A model generated the notes under the pieces. That model made no database searches. It was not told the DNA's origin and worked only from the letters and a program-made list of their open reading frames with translations. Source: Bailinhaonella thermotolerans (GTDB taxonomy: Bacteria; Actinomycetota; Actinomycetes; Streptosporangiales; Streptosporangiaceae). From it: DNA of 64,000 nt. Of the stretch, positions 43,761 to 52,658 are shown in pieces (position 1 is the first letter of the stretch; each line of letters starts with the position of its first letter). The DNA is taken from positions 862,319-926,318 of the forward strand of contig NZ_QZEY01000002.1 in NCBI RefSeq assembly GCF_003594875.1, in the 5' to 3' direction. The position numbers and the translations under genes were made by a program.

Positions 43761-45968
43761 ATGAGCGCGGAGCGGTCGCGGTTGGGGGCCGGGGTGCGGC
43801 TGCTGGGCGCGGCGGCGCTGGCCGGCGTGCTGGTCGCGGGGCTGGGTCTGCCCGCGATCGGCGGCGCGGGGCTGGCGGCGCAGGGGGCGGCCGAGGGCTT
43901 CCAGGGCATGCCGGCGGACCTCGTGGAGAAGCCGCTCGCGCAGGTCACGAAGCTGTACGACGTGAACGGCCGGCCGTTCGCGCAGTTCTACGCCGCGAAC
44001 CGGGAGTCGGTGCCGCTGTCGAAGGTGGCGCCGGTGCTGCGGCGGGCGGTCGTGGACATCGAGGACTCGCGCTTCTACGAGCACGGGGCGATGGACCTCA
44101 AGGGCGTCCTCCGGGCCGCCACCGAGAACCTGCGGGCCGGGGACGTGCGGCAGGGCGCGTCGTCGCTGACCCAGCAGTACGTCAAGAACGTGCTGATGGA
44201 GAACGCGGAGGACGAGAAGGAGTACCGCGCGGCGACCGCCCCGACGTACGCCCGGAAGCTGAGCGAGCTGCGCGCGGCCATCGCGGTGGAGCAGAAGTAC
44301 ACCAAGGACCAGATCCTGGAGAAGTACCTCAACATCTCCTATTTCGGCGCCGGCGCGTACGGCGTGCAGGCCGCCGCGCGGCGGTTCTTCGGCAAGCCGG
44401 CGAGCGCGCTGACGCTGACCGAGGCCGCGACGCTGGCGGGGGTGATCCACTGGCCCAGCAGGTACGAGGCGTGGGCGAACCCCCGGCTGAGCCGCGCCGA
44501 GCGGAAGGCGTCCGAGCGCGAGACGCGCGAGCGGCGGAACGTGGTGCTGGACCGGATGGCCGAGCTGGGGCACCTGACGTCCCATGAGCTCGCCCGGGCG
44601 AAGGCCGCGCCGCTGGGCCTGCGGCCGAAGCCGGCCAGCGGCGGGTGCGAGGAGAGCCGCTACGCCTACTTCTGCGTCTACGTGCAGCACGAGATCCTGA
44701 ACGACCCGGCGTACGGCAAGACCCGGGCGGACCGGGAGAGGCTGCTCTACCGGGGCGGGCTGCGGATCAGGACCACGCTGGACCCGGAGGCGCAGCGGGC
44801 GGCGCAGAAGGCGATCGACCGCCGGGTGAACCCCTCCGACGGGCCGGTCGCCGCCCAGGCCCTGGTCGAGCCGGGCACCGGGAACGTGCGGGCGATGGCC
44901 GCCAGCCGGCCGTACGGCACGGGCAAGGGCCGGATCCACTACAACGTGGTCGCCGACGCGGCGCACGGCGGCGGGGCCGGGTTCCAGGCGGGCTCGACGT
45001 TCAAGCCGTTCACGCTGGCGGCGGCGCTGGAGAAGGGGAAGCGCTTCGAGGACGGGTACCTCGGCGGCGACTTCTACGTGGCCGAGTCGGGCTTCCGCGA
45101 CTGCCGGGGCCGCCCGGTGAACGACCCGGTCTCCCGCGTCTACAACGACGCCGGTGAGGGCTCGGCCGGGGTCTACACCCTGGAGACCGGCACGTGGAAC
45201 TCGGTGAACGTGTTCTACATGATGCTGGAGCGCGAGGTCGGCCTGTGCGACGTGGTCAAGGTCGCCAAGCGCCTGGGGATCAAGCGGGCCGACGGCAGGC
45301 CGCTGCGCGAGGTGCCCACCTTCACGCTGGGCGTCAACGAGACCGACCCGGTGACGGTGGCCTCCGCCTACGCCGCCTTCGCCGCCCGGGGCCGGTACTG
45401 CGCCCCGCGCGCGATCACCGAGGTCGGGTACGCCACGGGGCGGGTCAGGCGGGTCGCGCCCGAGTGCCGGCAGGCGCTGCCGGAGGAGGTCGCCGACGCG
45501 GCCGCGCACGTGATGACCGGGGTCTTCACGCGGGGCACGATGAGCGGCGTGGGCGGGATCGGCCGCCCGGCGGCGGGCAAGACCGGCACCACGGACGGCT
45601 ACTCGGCCGCCTGGTTCGCCGGCTTCACGCCGGACCTGGCCGCCGCCGTCAGCGTGGGGGACCCCCGCGGCGCCTACGCCCACAAGCTCGTGAACGTCCG
45701 GATCGGCGACCGCGTCCACGGTTACGTGGACGGCTCCGCCCTCCCGGGCCCCATCTGGGTGGACACGATGCGCGAGGCCCTCCGCGGGACCCCCTCGCAC
45801 GCCTTTCCGCCCCCGGCCTCCCGTTTCCTCGGCGGCGACCACCCCGAACCCCCCGCCCGGGAAGAGCCCGCCACGCCCGACTCCACCGACAACCCCGGCT
45901 CCCCCGCCAACCCCGAAGCGCCGGACGCCCAGAAGGACTCCCGCTCCCCCACCCCGGACCCCAGGTAG
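43761..45968 (+). CDS. Bifunctional class A penicillin-binding protein
   Basis: The 735-residue protein has a transmembrane anchor (~10-35), a GT51 glycosyltransferase domain with DIEDSRFYEHGAMDLKG and RQGASSLTQQYVKN, and a transpeptidase domain with STFK (Ser412), SVN (TWNSVNVFY) and KTG (AAGKTGTTDGYS). A Pro/Asp-rich tail of ~45 residues follows. It both polymerises and cross-links peptidoglycan outside the membrane. The ATG at 43761 follows GAAGGA; the frame opens nine codons earlier at GTG 43734. It lies 220 bp behind the MecA-like PBP gene and is convergent with valS. Confidence 0.93.
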   Translation: MSAERSRLGAGVRLLGAAALAGVLVAGLGLPAIGGAGLAAQGAAEGFQGMPADLVEKPLAQVTKLYDVNGRPFAQFYAANRESVPLSKVAPVLRRAVVDIEDSRFYEHGAMDLKGVLRAATENLRAGDVRQGASSLTQQYVKNVLMENAEDEKEYRAATAPTYARKLSELRAAIAVEQKYTKDQILEKYLNISYFGAGAYGVQAAARRFFGKPASALTLTEAATLAGVIHWPSRYEAWANPRLSRAERKASERETRERRNVVLDRMAELGHLTSHELARAKAAPLGLRPKPASGGCEESRYAYFCVYVQHEILNDPAYGKTRADRERLLYRGGLRIRTTLDPEAQRAAQKAIDRRVNPSDGPVAAQALVEPGTGNVRAMAASRPYGTGKGRIHYNVVADAAHGGGAGFQAGSTFKPFTLAAALEKGKRFEDGYLGGDFYVAESGFRDCRGRPVNDPVSRVYNDAGEGSAGVYTLETGTWNSVNVFYMMLEREVGLCDVVKVAKRLGIKRADGRPLREVPTFTLGVNETDPVTVASAYAAFAARGRYCAPRAITEVGYATGRVRRVAPECRQALPEEVADAAAHVMTGVFTRGTMSGVGGIGRPAAGKTGTTDGYSAAWFAGFTPDLAAAVSVGDPRGAYAHKLVNVRIGDRVHGYVDGSALPGPIWVDTMREALRGTPSHAFPPPASRFLGGDHPEPPAREEPATPDSTDNPGSPANPEAPDAQKDSRSPTPDPR

Positions 45969-46445
45969 GAACCATCCCCACGGCCCCGGCCCCCGGCCGG
46001 GGCTTTCCACTGTCCTCCACCCCGCGAGCACCCTCGGTTCACAGACGCACGACCTCGCCGTGATCATGCGGTTTCGCGCACAGGGTGTGCATGAAACCGC
46101 ATGATCACGGCGAGAAGGGGACGCGGGGCGGGAAGACGATCACGGCGGATGGCCCCGGCCGAGGGCGTGTGAGCCGTACGGCCTGGCGGAGGACGTGCGG
46201 CGGGCGGCGCGGGTCGGCGGAGGCCGGGGACCCGGACGGGGAGTTCGCAGGTGGGGGTCAGGGTGCCCCGGATGACGCTCGCGGCGGCGCGCGAAGCCCA
46301 GGCCGCGCGGGCGAGCCCAGGGGGGCGGGCTGGGGGGTGGGGTCGGGAGGGCCGGGCGTGGCCTGGGGGTGGAATGGGGTGGCCCCGCGCGTGAGCCTTT
46401 CGGTCACGGCGGGGCCGGGTCGGGTGCCCTCGGCGGGCGAGGGGG
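45969..46445. other. Intergenic region between convergent PBP and valS genes
   Basis: This 477-bp gap holds a very long hairpin at 46054-46114 and one GCCGTACGGC at 46173-46182. The remainder is G-rich with no credible gene. Confidence 0.55.
46054..46114. terminator. Long perfect palindrome, probable bidirectional terminator
   Basis: A 22-bp perfect stem (46054-46075 with 46093-46114) continues past one mismatch and a G-T pair into GCAC/GTGC, closing on a five-base loop. The arms contain TGATCATGCGG and its complement. It lies between two convergent genes. It lacks a T-tract and is more AT-rich than its surroundings, so a dispersed palindromic repeat is an alternative. Confidence 0.75.
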
Positions 46446-49040
46446 TCAGGTGGCGGGGAGGGCGGCGAGCTGGGCCTCGATGCGCTCGATGTCGGCCCTG
46501 GCCTGGGACTCGCGGGCGCGGGTCTTGACGACCACGTCCTCGGGGGCCTTGGACATGAACTGGGCGTTGGCCAGCTTGCCGGTGGCCTGGGCGAGTTCCT
46601 TGCGGGCGGCCGCGAGGTCCTTCTCCAGGCGCTTGCGCTCGGCGGCGACGTCGATCGCGCCCGCGGTGTCGATCTCCACGGTCACGCCCTGGACGGTCAG
46701 GGTCGCCGTCGGGCTGAACGCGCCGGAGGGCGCGTCGAGGCGGAGCAGGCTGCGGGCCGCCTCCTCGTGGGCCGACACCGGGCTCGACTCCATCCCCACC
46801 AGCCGGGCCGCCACCCGCTGGCCGGGCTTGAGGCCCTGGTCGGAGCGGAAGCGGCGGACCTCGGTGATGAGGTCCTGGAGCGCGAGGATCTCGGCCGTGG
46901 CGGCCGGGTCGGCGTAGGCCGGGTCGGCCCCGGGCCAGGCGGCGACGGTGATCGAGTCCTCGCCGGTGAGCGCCCGCCACAGCTCCTCGGTGACGAACGG
47001 CGTGAGCGGGTGGAGCAGCCGCAGCAGCGCGTCGAAGACGTGGCCGAGCACCAGACGCGTGCGGTCGGCCTCCTCACCGCCCCGCGCGATCTGGACCTTG
47101 GCCAGCTCGACGTACCAGTCGCAGACCTCGTCCCAGGCGAAGTGGTAGAGCGCGTCCGACACCTTCGCGAACTCGAAGTCCTCGAAGTAGCCGTCGACCT
47201 CGGTGATCACCTCGTTGAGGCGGGCCAGGATCCAGCGGTCCGTCGCGGTCAGCTCGGCCGGCGGGGGCAGCGGGGCCGCCACGGTGGCGCCGTTGAGCAG
47301 CGCGAACCGGGTGGCGTTCCAGATCTTGTTGCAGAAGTTGCGCGAGCCGGCCGCCCACTCCTCGCTGATCGCCACGTCGGAGCCGGGGTTGGCCCCGCGC
47401 AGCAGCGTGAACCGGGTGGCGTCGGCGCCGAAGCGCTCGATCCAGTCGAGCGGGTCCACGACGTTGCCGAACGACTTGGACATCTTCTTGCCGAACTGGT
47501 CGCGAACCATGCCGTGCAGCGCGACCGTGCGGAACGGCGGCTGCCCGTCCATGGCGTACAGCCCGAACATCATCATCCGGACGACCCAGAAGAACAGGAT
47601 GTCGTAGCCGGTGACGAGCACGGTGGTCGGGTAGAACTTGCGCAGCGCCTCGGTGTCCTCGGGCCAGCCCAGGGTGGAGATCGGCCACAGGCCGCTGGAG
47701 AACCACGTGTCGAGCACGTCGGGGTCCTGCGTGTAGCCGGCGGGCGGCTCCTCGTCGGGGCCGACGCACACGACCTCGCCCGCCGGGCCGTACCACACCG
47801 GGATGCGGTGGCCCCACCAGAGCTGGCGCGAGATGCACCAGTCGTGCATGTCGTCCACCCAGTCGAAGTAGCGCTTGGCCAGCTCCGGCGGGTGGATCAC
47901 GGTGCGGCCGTCGCGCACGGCGTCACCCGCGGCCTTGGCCAGCGGCCCGACCGAGACGAACCACTGCAGCGACAGGCGCGGCTCGACGACGGTCTTGCAG
48001 CGCGAGCAGTGGCCCACCGAGTGGAGGTAGGGCCGCTTCTCGGCGACGATGCGGCCCTGTTCGCGCAGCGCGGCGACGACCGCGGGGCGCGCCTCGAACC
48101 GGTCCAGCCCCTCGAACGGGCCGTGGGCGGTGACCACGCCGCGCTCGTCCATGACCGTCAGCGACGGCAGGTCGTGGCGGCGGCCGATCTCGAAGTCGTT
48201 GGGGTCGTGGGCCGGGGTGACCTTGACCGCGCCGGTGCCGAACTCCGGGTCGACGTGCTCGTCGGCCACGACCGGGATGCGGCGGCCGGTCAGCGGCAGC
48301 TCGACCTCGGTGCCGACCAGGTGGGCGTAGCGCTCGTCACCGGGGTGGACGGCCACGGCCGTGTCGCCCAGCATGGTCTCGGCGCGGGTGGTCGCGACCA
48401 CGATGCTCGCGTCGCCGTCGCCGTAGCGGATGGAGACGAGCTCGCCCTCGTCCTCGCTGTGCTCGACCTCGATGTCGGACAGGGCGGTCAGGCAGCGGGG
48501 GCACCAGTTGATGATGCGCTCGGCGCGGTAGATCAGCCCGTCGTCGAAGAGCCGCTTGAAGATCGTCTGGACGGCGCGGGACAGGCCCTCGTCCATGGTG
48601 AAGCGCTCGCGGTCCCAGTCGACACCGTCGCCGAGCCGCTTCATCTGGCCCAGGATCTTGCCGCCGGACTCGGCCTTCCACTGCCAGACGCGCTCGACGA
48701 ACCGCTCGCGGCCCAGGTCGTGGCGGGACAGGCCCTCCTTGGCCAGCTCGCGCTCCACGACGTTCTGGGTGGCGATGCCGGCGTGGTCCATGCCCGGAAG
48801 CCACAGCGTCTCGAACCCGCGCATGCGGGCGCGCCGGGTCAGGGCGTCCTGGATCGAGTGGTCGAGGGCGTGCCCGACGTGGAGCGAGCCGGTGACGTTG
48901 GGGGGCGGCAATACGATGGTGTACGGCGCCTTGTCGCTGCCAGAGTCCGCGTGGAACCGTCCGTCGGCCACCCACTGCTCGTAGCTTCGGGTCTCGACGT
49001 CCGCGGGGGTGTACTGGGTAGGCAGTTCAGGCTTCGTCAC
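46446..49040 (-). CDS. valS: Valyl-tRNA synthetase
   Basis: The 864-residue class I synthetase charges tRNA-Val. The HIGH motif is HVGH (residues 54-57, after PPPNVTGSL), the CP1 editing domain contains [13 protein letters not shown] and HPGD, and KKMSKSFGN is the KMSKS loop. The C-terminal coiled coil ([25 protein letters not shown]) binds the tRNA. The GTG at 49040 gives [21 protein letters not shown] lies eight bases upstream and no ribosome site is seen, so the message is likely leaderless. No T-box leader is present. It belongs to the clpX-valS-folC conserved block. Confidence 0.97.
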   Translation of the reverse strand: MTKPELPTQYTPADVETRSYEQWVADGRFHADSGSDKAPYTIVLPPPNVTGSLHVGHALDHSIQDALTRRARMRGFETLWLPGMDHAGIATQNVVERELAKEGLSRHDLGRERFVERVWQWKAESGGKILGQMKRLGDGVDWDRERFTMDEGLSRAVQTIFKRLFDDGLIYRAERIINWCPRCLTALSDIEVEHSEDEGELVSIRYGDGDASIVVATTRAETMLGDTAVAVHPGDERYAHLVGTEVELPLTGRRIPVVADEHVDPEFGTGAVKVTPAHDPNDFEIGRRHDLPSLTVMDERGVVTAHGPFEGLDRFEARPAVVAALREQGRIVAEKRPYLHSVGHCSRCKTVVEPRLSLQWFVSVGPLAKAAGDAVRDGRTVIHPPELAKRYFDWVDDMHDWCISRQLWWGHRIPVWYGPAGEVVCVGPDEEPPAGYTQDPDVLDTWFSSGLWPISTLGWPEDTEALRKFYPTTVLVTGYDILFFWVVRMMMFGLYAMDGQPPFRTVALHGMVRDQFGKKMSKSFGNVVDPLDWIERFGADATRFTLLRGANPGSDVAISEEWAAGSRNFCNKIWNATRFALLNGATVAAPLPPPAELTATDRWILARLNEVITEVDGYFEDFEFAKVSDALYHFAWDEVCDWYVELAKVQIARGGEEADRTRLVLGHVFDALLRLLHPLTPFVTEELWRALTGEDSITVAAWPGADPAYADPAATAEILALQDLITEVRRFRSDQGLKPGQRVAARLVGMESSPVSAHEEAARSLLRLDAPSGAFSPTATLTVQGVTVEIDTAGAIDVAAERKRLEKDLAAARKELAQATGKLANAQFMSKAPEDVVVKTRARESQARADIERIEAQLAALPAT

Positions 49041-49048
49041 AAAGGTCA

Positions 49049-49054
49049 AGTGTA
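49049..49054 (-). promoter_or_regulatory. Candidate -10 element, leaderless valS
   Basis: TACACT on the minus strand, eight bases before the GTG, with no Shine-Dalgarno. Confidence 0.5.
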
Positions 49055-49259
49055 GGGACTCCGCGCCCCCGCCCGCGCCGTCCGCCACCCCTTGTGGACA
49101 ACCCTTTCATACCCCGCTCCCGTACGCCCGCGCCGCCCGCCGCCCGCGCGGGCCGCGCCGCGCCCGCCCCCGGGTCCCGGAACGGCACGCCGTCCGCCAC
49201 GGGTCCGGCACGCCGGCCGCCCCGGACCCGGAACGGCGTACGCCCCGGGTCCGGAACGG

Positions 49260-49294
49260 CGTACGGCCCGCGCCGGGCGGGCGCGGGCCGTACG
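49260..49294 (-). terminator. Hairpin terminator of clpX
   Basis: A perfect 15-bp stem beginning CGTACGGCCCGCGCC with a five-base loop starts 17 bases beyond the clpX stop. CGTACG lies at the foot of both arms, linking this terminator to the window-wide GCCGTACGGC family. Confidence 0.75.
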
Positions 49295-49311
49295 GGGGTC
49301 GAAGGGGCCTG

Positions 49312-50595
49312 TCAGGCGCTCTTCTCGCGCGGGGTGCGCTTGGCGGTGATCTGGTCGCGCGGGATCAGCGTCGGGTAGACGTGCTCCAGCACGGCCTCGC
49401 GGGTGATGACGACGCGGGCGACGTCCTCGCGGCTGGGCACCTCGTACATGACCGAGAGGAGCACCTCCTCCAGGATCGCGCGCAGGCCGCGGGCGCCGGT
49501 GCCGCGCAGGATCGCCTGGTCGGCGATGGCCTCCAGCGCGTCGTCGGTGAACTCCAGCTCCACGCCGTCGAGCTCGAACAGCCGGCGGTACTGCTTCACC
49601 AGGGCGTTGCGCGGCTCGGTGAGGATGGCGATCAGGGCCTCGCGGTCGAGGTTGTGCACGCTGGTGATGACCGGGAGACGGCCCACGAACTCGGGGATCA
49701 TCCCGAACTTCAGCAGGTCCTCCGGCATGACGTCGGCGAAGCTGTCGGCGGCCTCGACCTCGTCCTTGGAGTGGATGACCGCGTTGAAGCCGATGCCCTT
49801 CTTGCCGATGCGCGACTCGATGATCTTGTCGAGCCCGGCGAACGCCCCGCCGCAGATGAACAGCACGTTGGTGGTGTCGATCTGGATGAACTCCTGGTGG
49901 GGGTGCTTGCGCCCGCCCTGCGGCGGCACGCTCGCGGTGGTGCCCTCCAGTATCTTCAGCAGCGCCTGCTGGACGCCCTCGCCCGACACGTCCCTGGTGA
50001 TCGACGGGTTCTCGCTCTTGCGAGCGATCTTGTCCACCTCGTCGATGTAGATGATCCCGGTCTCGGCCTTCTTGACGTCGTAGTCGGCCGCCTGGATGAG
50101 CTTGAGGAGGATGTTCTCGACGTCCTCGCCGACGTAGCCCGCCTCGGTCAGCGCGGTGGCGTCCGCGATCGCGAAGGGCACGTTGAGCATCTTGGCCAGG
50201 GTCTGGGCGAGCAGGGTCTTGCCGGAGCCTGTGGGGCCGAGGAGGAGGATGTTGGACTTGGCGAGCTCGACGCCGTCCTCGCGGCCTCGCTCGTTGCTGC
50301 CGGACTGGACCCGCTTGTAGTGGTTGTAGACCGCGACGCTGAGGGCCTTCTTGGCCTTCTCCTGGCCGATGACGTAGGCGTCGAGGAACTCGTAGATCTC
50401 CCGGGGCTTCGGCAGGTTGTCCCACTTCAGCTCGGAGGACTCGCTCAGCTCCTCTTCGATGATCTCGTTGCAGAGATCGATGCACTCATCGCAGATGTAC
50501 ACGCCGGGACCGGCGATGAGCTTCTTGACCTGCTTCTGGCTCTTGCCGCAGAACGAGCATTTGAGCAGGTCTCCCCCGTCGCCGATGCGTGCCAC
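49312..50595 (-). CDS. clpX: ATP-dependent Clp protease ATP-binding subunit ClpX
   Basis: This 427-residue AAA+ unfoldase feeds tagged or damaged proteins into ClpP1P2. It has the N-terminal zinc-binding domain (CSFCGKSQ...CDECIDLC), Walker A GPTGSGKT, Walker [11 protein letters not shown], the pore loop region (GYVGED) and the ClpP-contacting loop (IGFNAVI). The GTG at 50595 follows AAGGAG at seven bases, giving [14 protein letters not shown]. It lies 222 bp downstream of clpP2 and probably also has its own promoter. Confidence 0.97.
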   Translation of the reverse strand: MARIGDGGDLLKCSFCGKSQKQVKKLIAGPGVYICDECIDLCNEIIEEELSESSELKWDNLPKPREIYEFLDAYVIGQEKAKKALSVAVYNHYKRVQSGSNERGREDGVELAKSNILLLGPTGSGKTLLAQTLAKMLNVPFAIADATALTEAGYVGEDVENILLKLIQAADYDVKKAETGIIYIDEVDKIARKSENPSITRDVSGEGVQQALLKILEGTTASVPPQGGRKHPHQEFIQIDTTNVLFICGGAFAGLDKIIESRIGKKGIGFNAVIHSKDEVEAADSFADVMPEDLLKFGMIPEFVGRLPVITSVHNLDREALIAILTEPRNALVKQYRRLFELDGVELEFTDDALEAIADQAILRGTGARGLRAILEEVLLSVMYEVPSREDVARVVITREAVLEHVYPTLIPRDQITAKRTPREKSA

Positions 50596-50817
50596 CCAGC
50601 TACTCCTTTGCGTGGAACCGCGCCCTGATGATGTCCGGACCCGGGCAGAAATGTCGTCCACTCAGGTTTCGACGTTACCGTCTCTCGGGGCATCAGTGAG
50701 CCCCCTGTCAGCGAGTCGCACCGGAACATGCCCCTTGGGGCACCGGCCCGGCGCCCCGCGCGGCACTCCGTCACCCCGTGGTTCGCGGGGGCGCAGGAGG
50801 CCGCGCGGGAGGCGAGC

Positions 50818-51459
50818 CTAGGAGGCGACCGCTTGGGTCTTCTTCTTGCGCGTCGTGAAGATCTCGTCGATCAGGCCGTAGGCCTTGGCTTCCTCCGCGG
50901 TGAGGATCTTGTCGCGCTCGATGTCGCGGCGGACCTCGTCCGGGGACTTGCCGCTGTGCTTGGCGATGATCTCCTCGAGCAGCGACCGCATGCGCAGGAT
51001 CTCGCGCGCCTGGATCTCGATGTCGCTGCCCTGGCCGCCGCCCTCGCTGGACGGCTGGTGGATCAGCACCCGCGTGTTGGGCAGGGCGAACCGCTTGCCG
51101 GGGGTGCCGCCCGCGAGCAGCACGGCCGCGGCGGACGCGGCCTGGCCCAGGCACACGGTCTGGATGTCCGGCCGGATGAACTGCATCGTGTCATAGATCG
51201 CCATGAGGGACGTGAACGACCCGCCCGGCGAGTTGATGTAGATGCTGATGTCCCGGTCGGGGTCGATCGACTCCAGCGTGAGGAGCTGCGCCATCACGTC
51301 GTTGGCGGAGGCGTCGTCGATCTGCACTCCGAGGAAGATGATGCGCTCCTCGAAGAGCTTGTTGTAGGGATTCATCTCCTTCACGCCGTATGTCGTGCGC
51401 TCGACATACGACGGAAGCACGTAGCGGCCCGTGATCTCGGGCCTGATCAGCTCACTCAA
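50818..51459 (-). CDS. clpP2: ATP-dependent Clp protease proteolytic subunit ClpP2
   Basis: The 213-residue serine protease subunit has the catalytic Ser109 ([11 protein letters not shown]) and His134 ([10 protein letters not shown]), with Asp in the following ERD segment. Two different ClpP heptamers form the active actinobacterial ClpP1P2 peptidase. The start is a TTG at 51459-51457 with TGAGGAG six bases before it; translation from there gives [20 protein letters not shown] as in homologues. It begins ten bases after the clpP1 stop, so the two are one operon. Confidence 0.96.
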   Translation of the reverse strand: MSELIRPEITGRYVLPSYVERTTYGVKEMNPYNKLFEERIIFLGVQIDDASANDVMAQLLTLESIDPDRDISIYINSPGGSFTSLMAIYDTMQFIRPDIQTVCLGQAASAAAVLLAGGTPGKRFALPNTRVLIHQPSSEGGGQGSDIEIQAREILRMRSLLEEIIAKHSGKSPDEVRRDIERDKILTAEEAKAYGLIDEIFTTRKKKTQAVAS

Positions 51460-51469
51460 CTGTGGCTCC

Positions 51470-52114
51470 TCAGGAAACGGCGCCGTCGGAGGGCACCTGG
51501 CGGGCGCTCCGCACCACCTGGTCGATGAAGCCGTAGTCCTTGGCCTCATCGGCGGTGAACCAGCGGTCGCGGTCGGAGTCGCGCTCGATGACCTCGAGCG
51601 GCTGACCGGTGTGCTGGGCGATGCGCTCGGCGAGGGTCTTCTTGACGTAGAGCATCTGCTCGGCCTGGATCGCGATGTCGGCGGCGGTGCCTCCGATCCC
51701 GCCGGACGGCTGGTGCATCATGACCCGGGCGTGCGGCAGGGCGTAACGCTTGCCCGGCGCGCCGGCGCACAGCAGGAACTGCCCCATCGACGCCGCCAGG
51801 CCCATGGCCACGGTGGCGACGTCGTTCGGAACGTATTCCATCATGTCGTAGATGGCCATGCCCGCCGTGACGGAGCCGCCCGGCGAGTTGATGTAAAGGT
51901 AGATGTCGCGGTCTGGGTCGTCGGCCGCCAGCAGCAGCAATTCGGCGCAGATCCGGTTGGCGACCTCGTCGTCGACCTGGGTGCCGAGGAACACGATGCG
52001 CTCGCGCAGCAGCCGGTGGAAGAGCTGGTCCTCAAGAAGCCGAAGGGAACCGTTGTCACGCTGACGCGAGACGGGCCCCAGCACAGGCTGGTTGAAGGTC
52101 GGCGGGCTGGTCAC
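51470..52114 (-). CDS. clpP1: ATP-dependent Clp protease proteolytic subunit ClpP1
   Basis: The 214-residue subunit has Ser109 ([11 protein letters not shown]) and His134 ([11 protein letters not shown]). The GTG at 52114 is preceded by AGGTG and gives [17 protein letters not shown]; the frame is open further upstream without resembling ClpP. A ClgR-type operator lies about 90 bp upstream and a strong terminator separates the gene from tig, so clpP1P2 should be a separately induced operon, as in Streptomyces and Corynebacterium. Confidence 0.96.
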   Translation of the reverse strand: MTSPPTFNQPVLGPVSRQRDNGSLRLLEDQLFHRLLRERIVFLGTQVDDEVANRICAELLLLAADDPDRDIYLYINSPGGSVTAGMAIYDMMEYVPNDVATVAMGLAASMGQFLLCAGAPGKRYALPHARVMMHQPSGGIGGTAADIAIQAEQMLYVKKTLAERIAQHTGQPLEVIERDSDRDRWFTADEAKDYGFIDQVVRSARQVPSDGAVS

Positions 52115-52203
52115 AGCTTCACCTACTCCGGAGTCGTTGGCGTTTTGGCTTGTGATTGCGACCCTAACGCGCCCCGAGGGCAGGGCGAGACGCCATGCCC
52201 GCC

Positions 52204-52221
52204 TGTTCGCTGAAGGCGCAG
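52204..52221. promoter_or_regulatory. ClgR-type operator upstream of clpP1P2
   Basis: TGTTCGCTGAAGGCGCAG fits the published corynebacterial ClgR pattern WNNWCGCYNANRGCGWWS at all but one position. ClgR activates clpP1P2 in several actinobacteria, and the box lies 90-107 bp upstream of the clpP1 start. Confidence 0.7.
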
Positions 52222-52415
52222 GCCCCCGGTGTTGACCGGCCCGCCACGGTGCGCGTACGCCCTGTCGCGCACCCCGCGGCCCCGGCCTCGCACCGGTGGC
52301 GTCCCCCCAGGTCACCCGTGCTTTCAGGTCGTACGGCACGGCCTACCCGATCTCCGCCGCGGGGAACGCGGGCGCGGGCCGTACCGCATCCCCCGGCCGG
52401 TGCGCGCGGGCGGGA

Positions 52416-52456
52416 ACGCGAGAAGCCCCCGCCGGAGGGGCGGGGGCTTCTCGCGT
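52416..52456 (-). terminator. Strong hairpin terminator between tig and clpP1
   Basis: A perfect 18-bp stem (ACGCGAGAAGCCCCCGCC with its complement) closes on a GGAGG loop about 200 bases beyond the tig stop. It isolates tig from the clpP1P2 operon. Confidence 0.85.
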
Positions 52457-52658
52457 AACTCGGACGGCGCCGGACCGCTCGGCACGGACCGGCACAGGCC
52501 GGCGCGAACCGGTTCCGATCGGCCTCGATCGGCTCCGGTCGGCACCTATCGGCTCGGCCCGGCGCCGATCAGGCGGGCGCGGGGCGCGCCGGCTCAGGCC
52601 GATCCGGGCCGGGCCACCGCATCGGGCGGTCCGGCTCGATCCCGGGCGCGGCCGGGCG

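Larger units (their letters stand above)
52115..52658. other. Intergenic region between tig and clpP1
   Basis: These 544 bp contain the clpP1 promoter region (TAGGGT on the minus strand is a possible -10), a ClgR-like box, a strong terminator hairpin, and a 52510-52575 segment with several GATCGG/CGATC motifs of unknown meaning. No gene is supported. Confidence 0.55.

Noticed and set aside
46085..46528. ORF starting inside the long palindrome before valS
   Set aside because: Composition is that of non-coding G-rich DNA and it runs into the antisense of valS. The ATG arises from the palindrome arm.
49041..49311. T-box or other riboswitch upstream of valS
   Set aside because: The valS start is apparently leaderless, and the DNA beyond it is GC-rich terminator sequence of clpX without T-box elements.
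52460..52600. GATCGG-rich segment as a replication origin or DnaA box cluster
   Set aside because: The motifs are irregular and none matches a TTGTCCACA-type DnaA box. It is probably composition bias.
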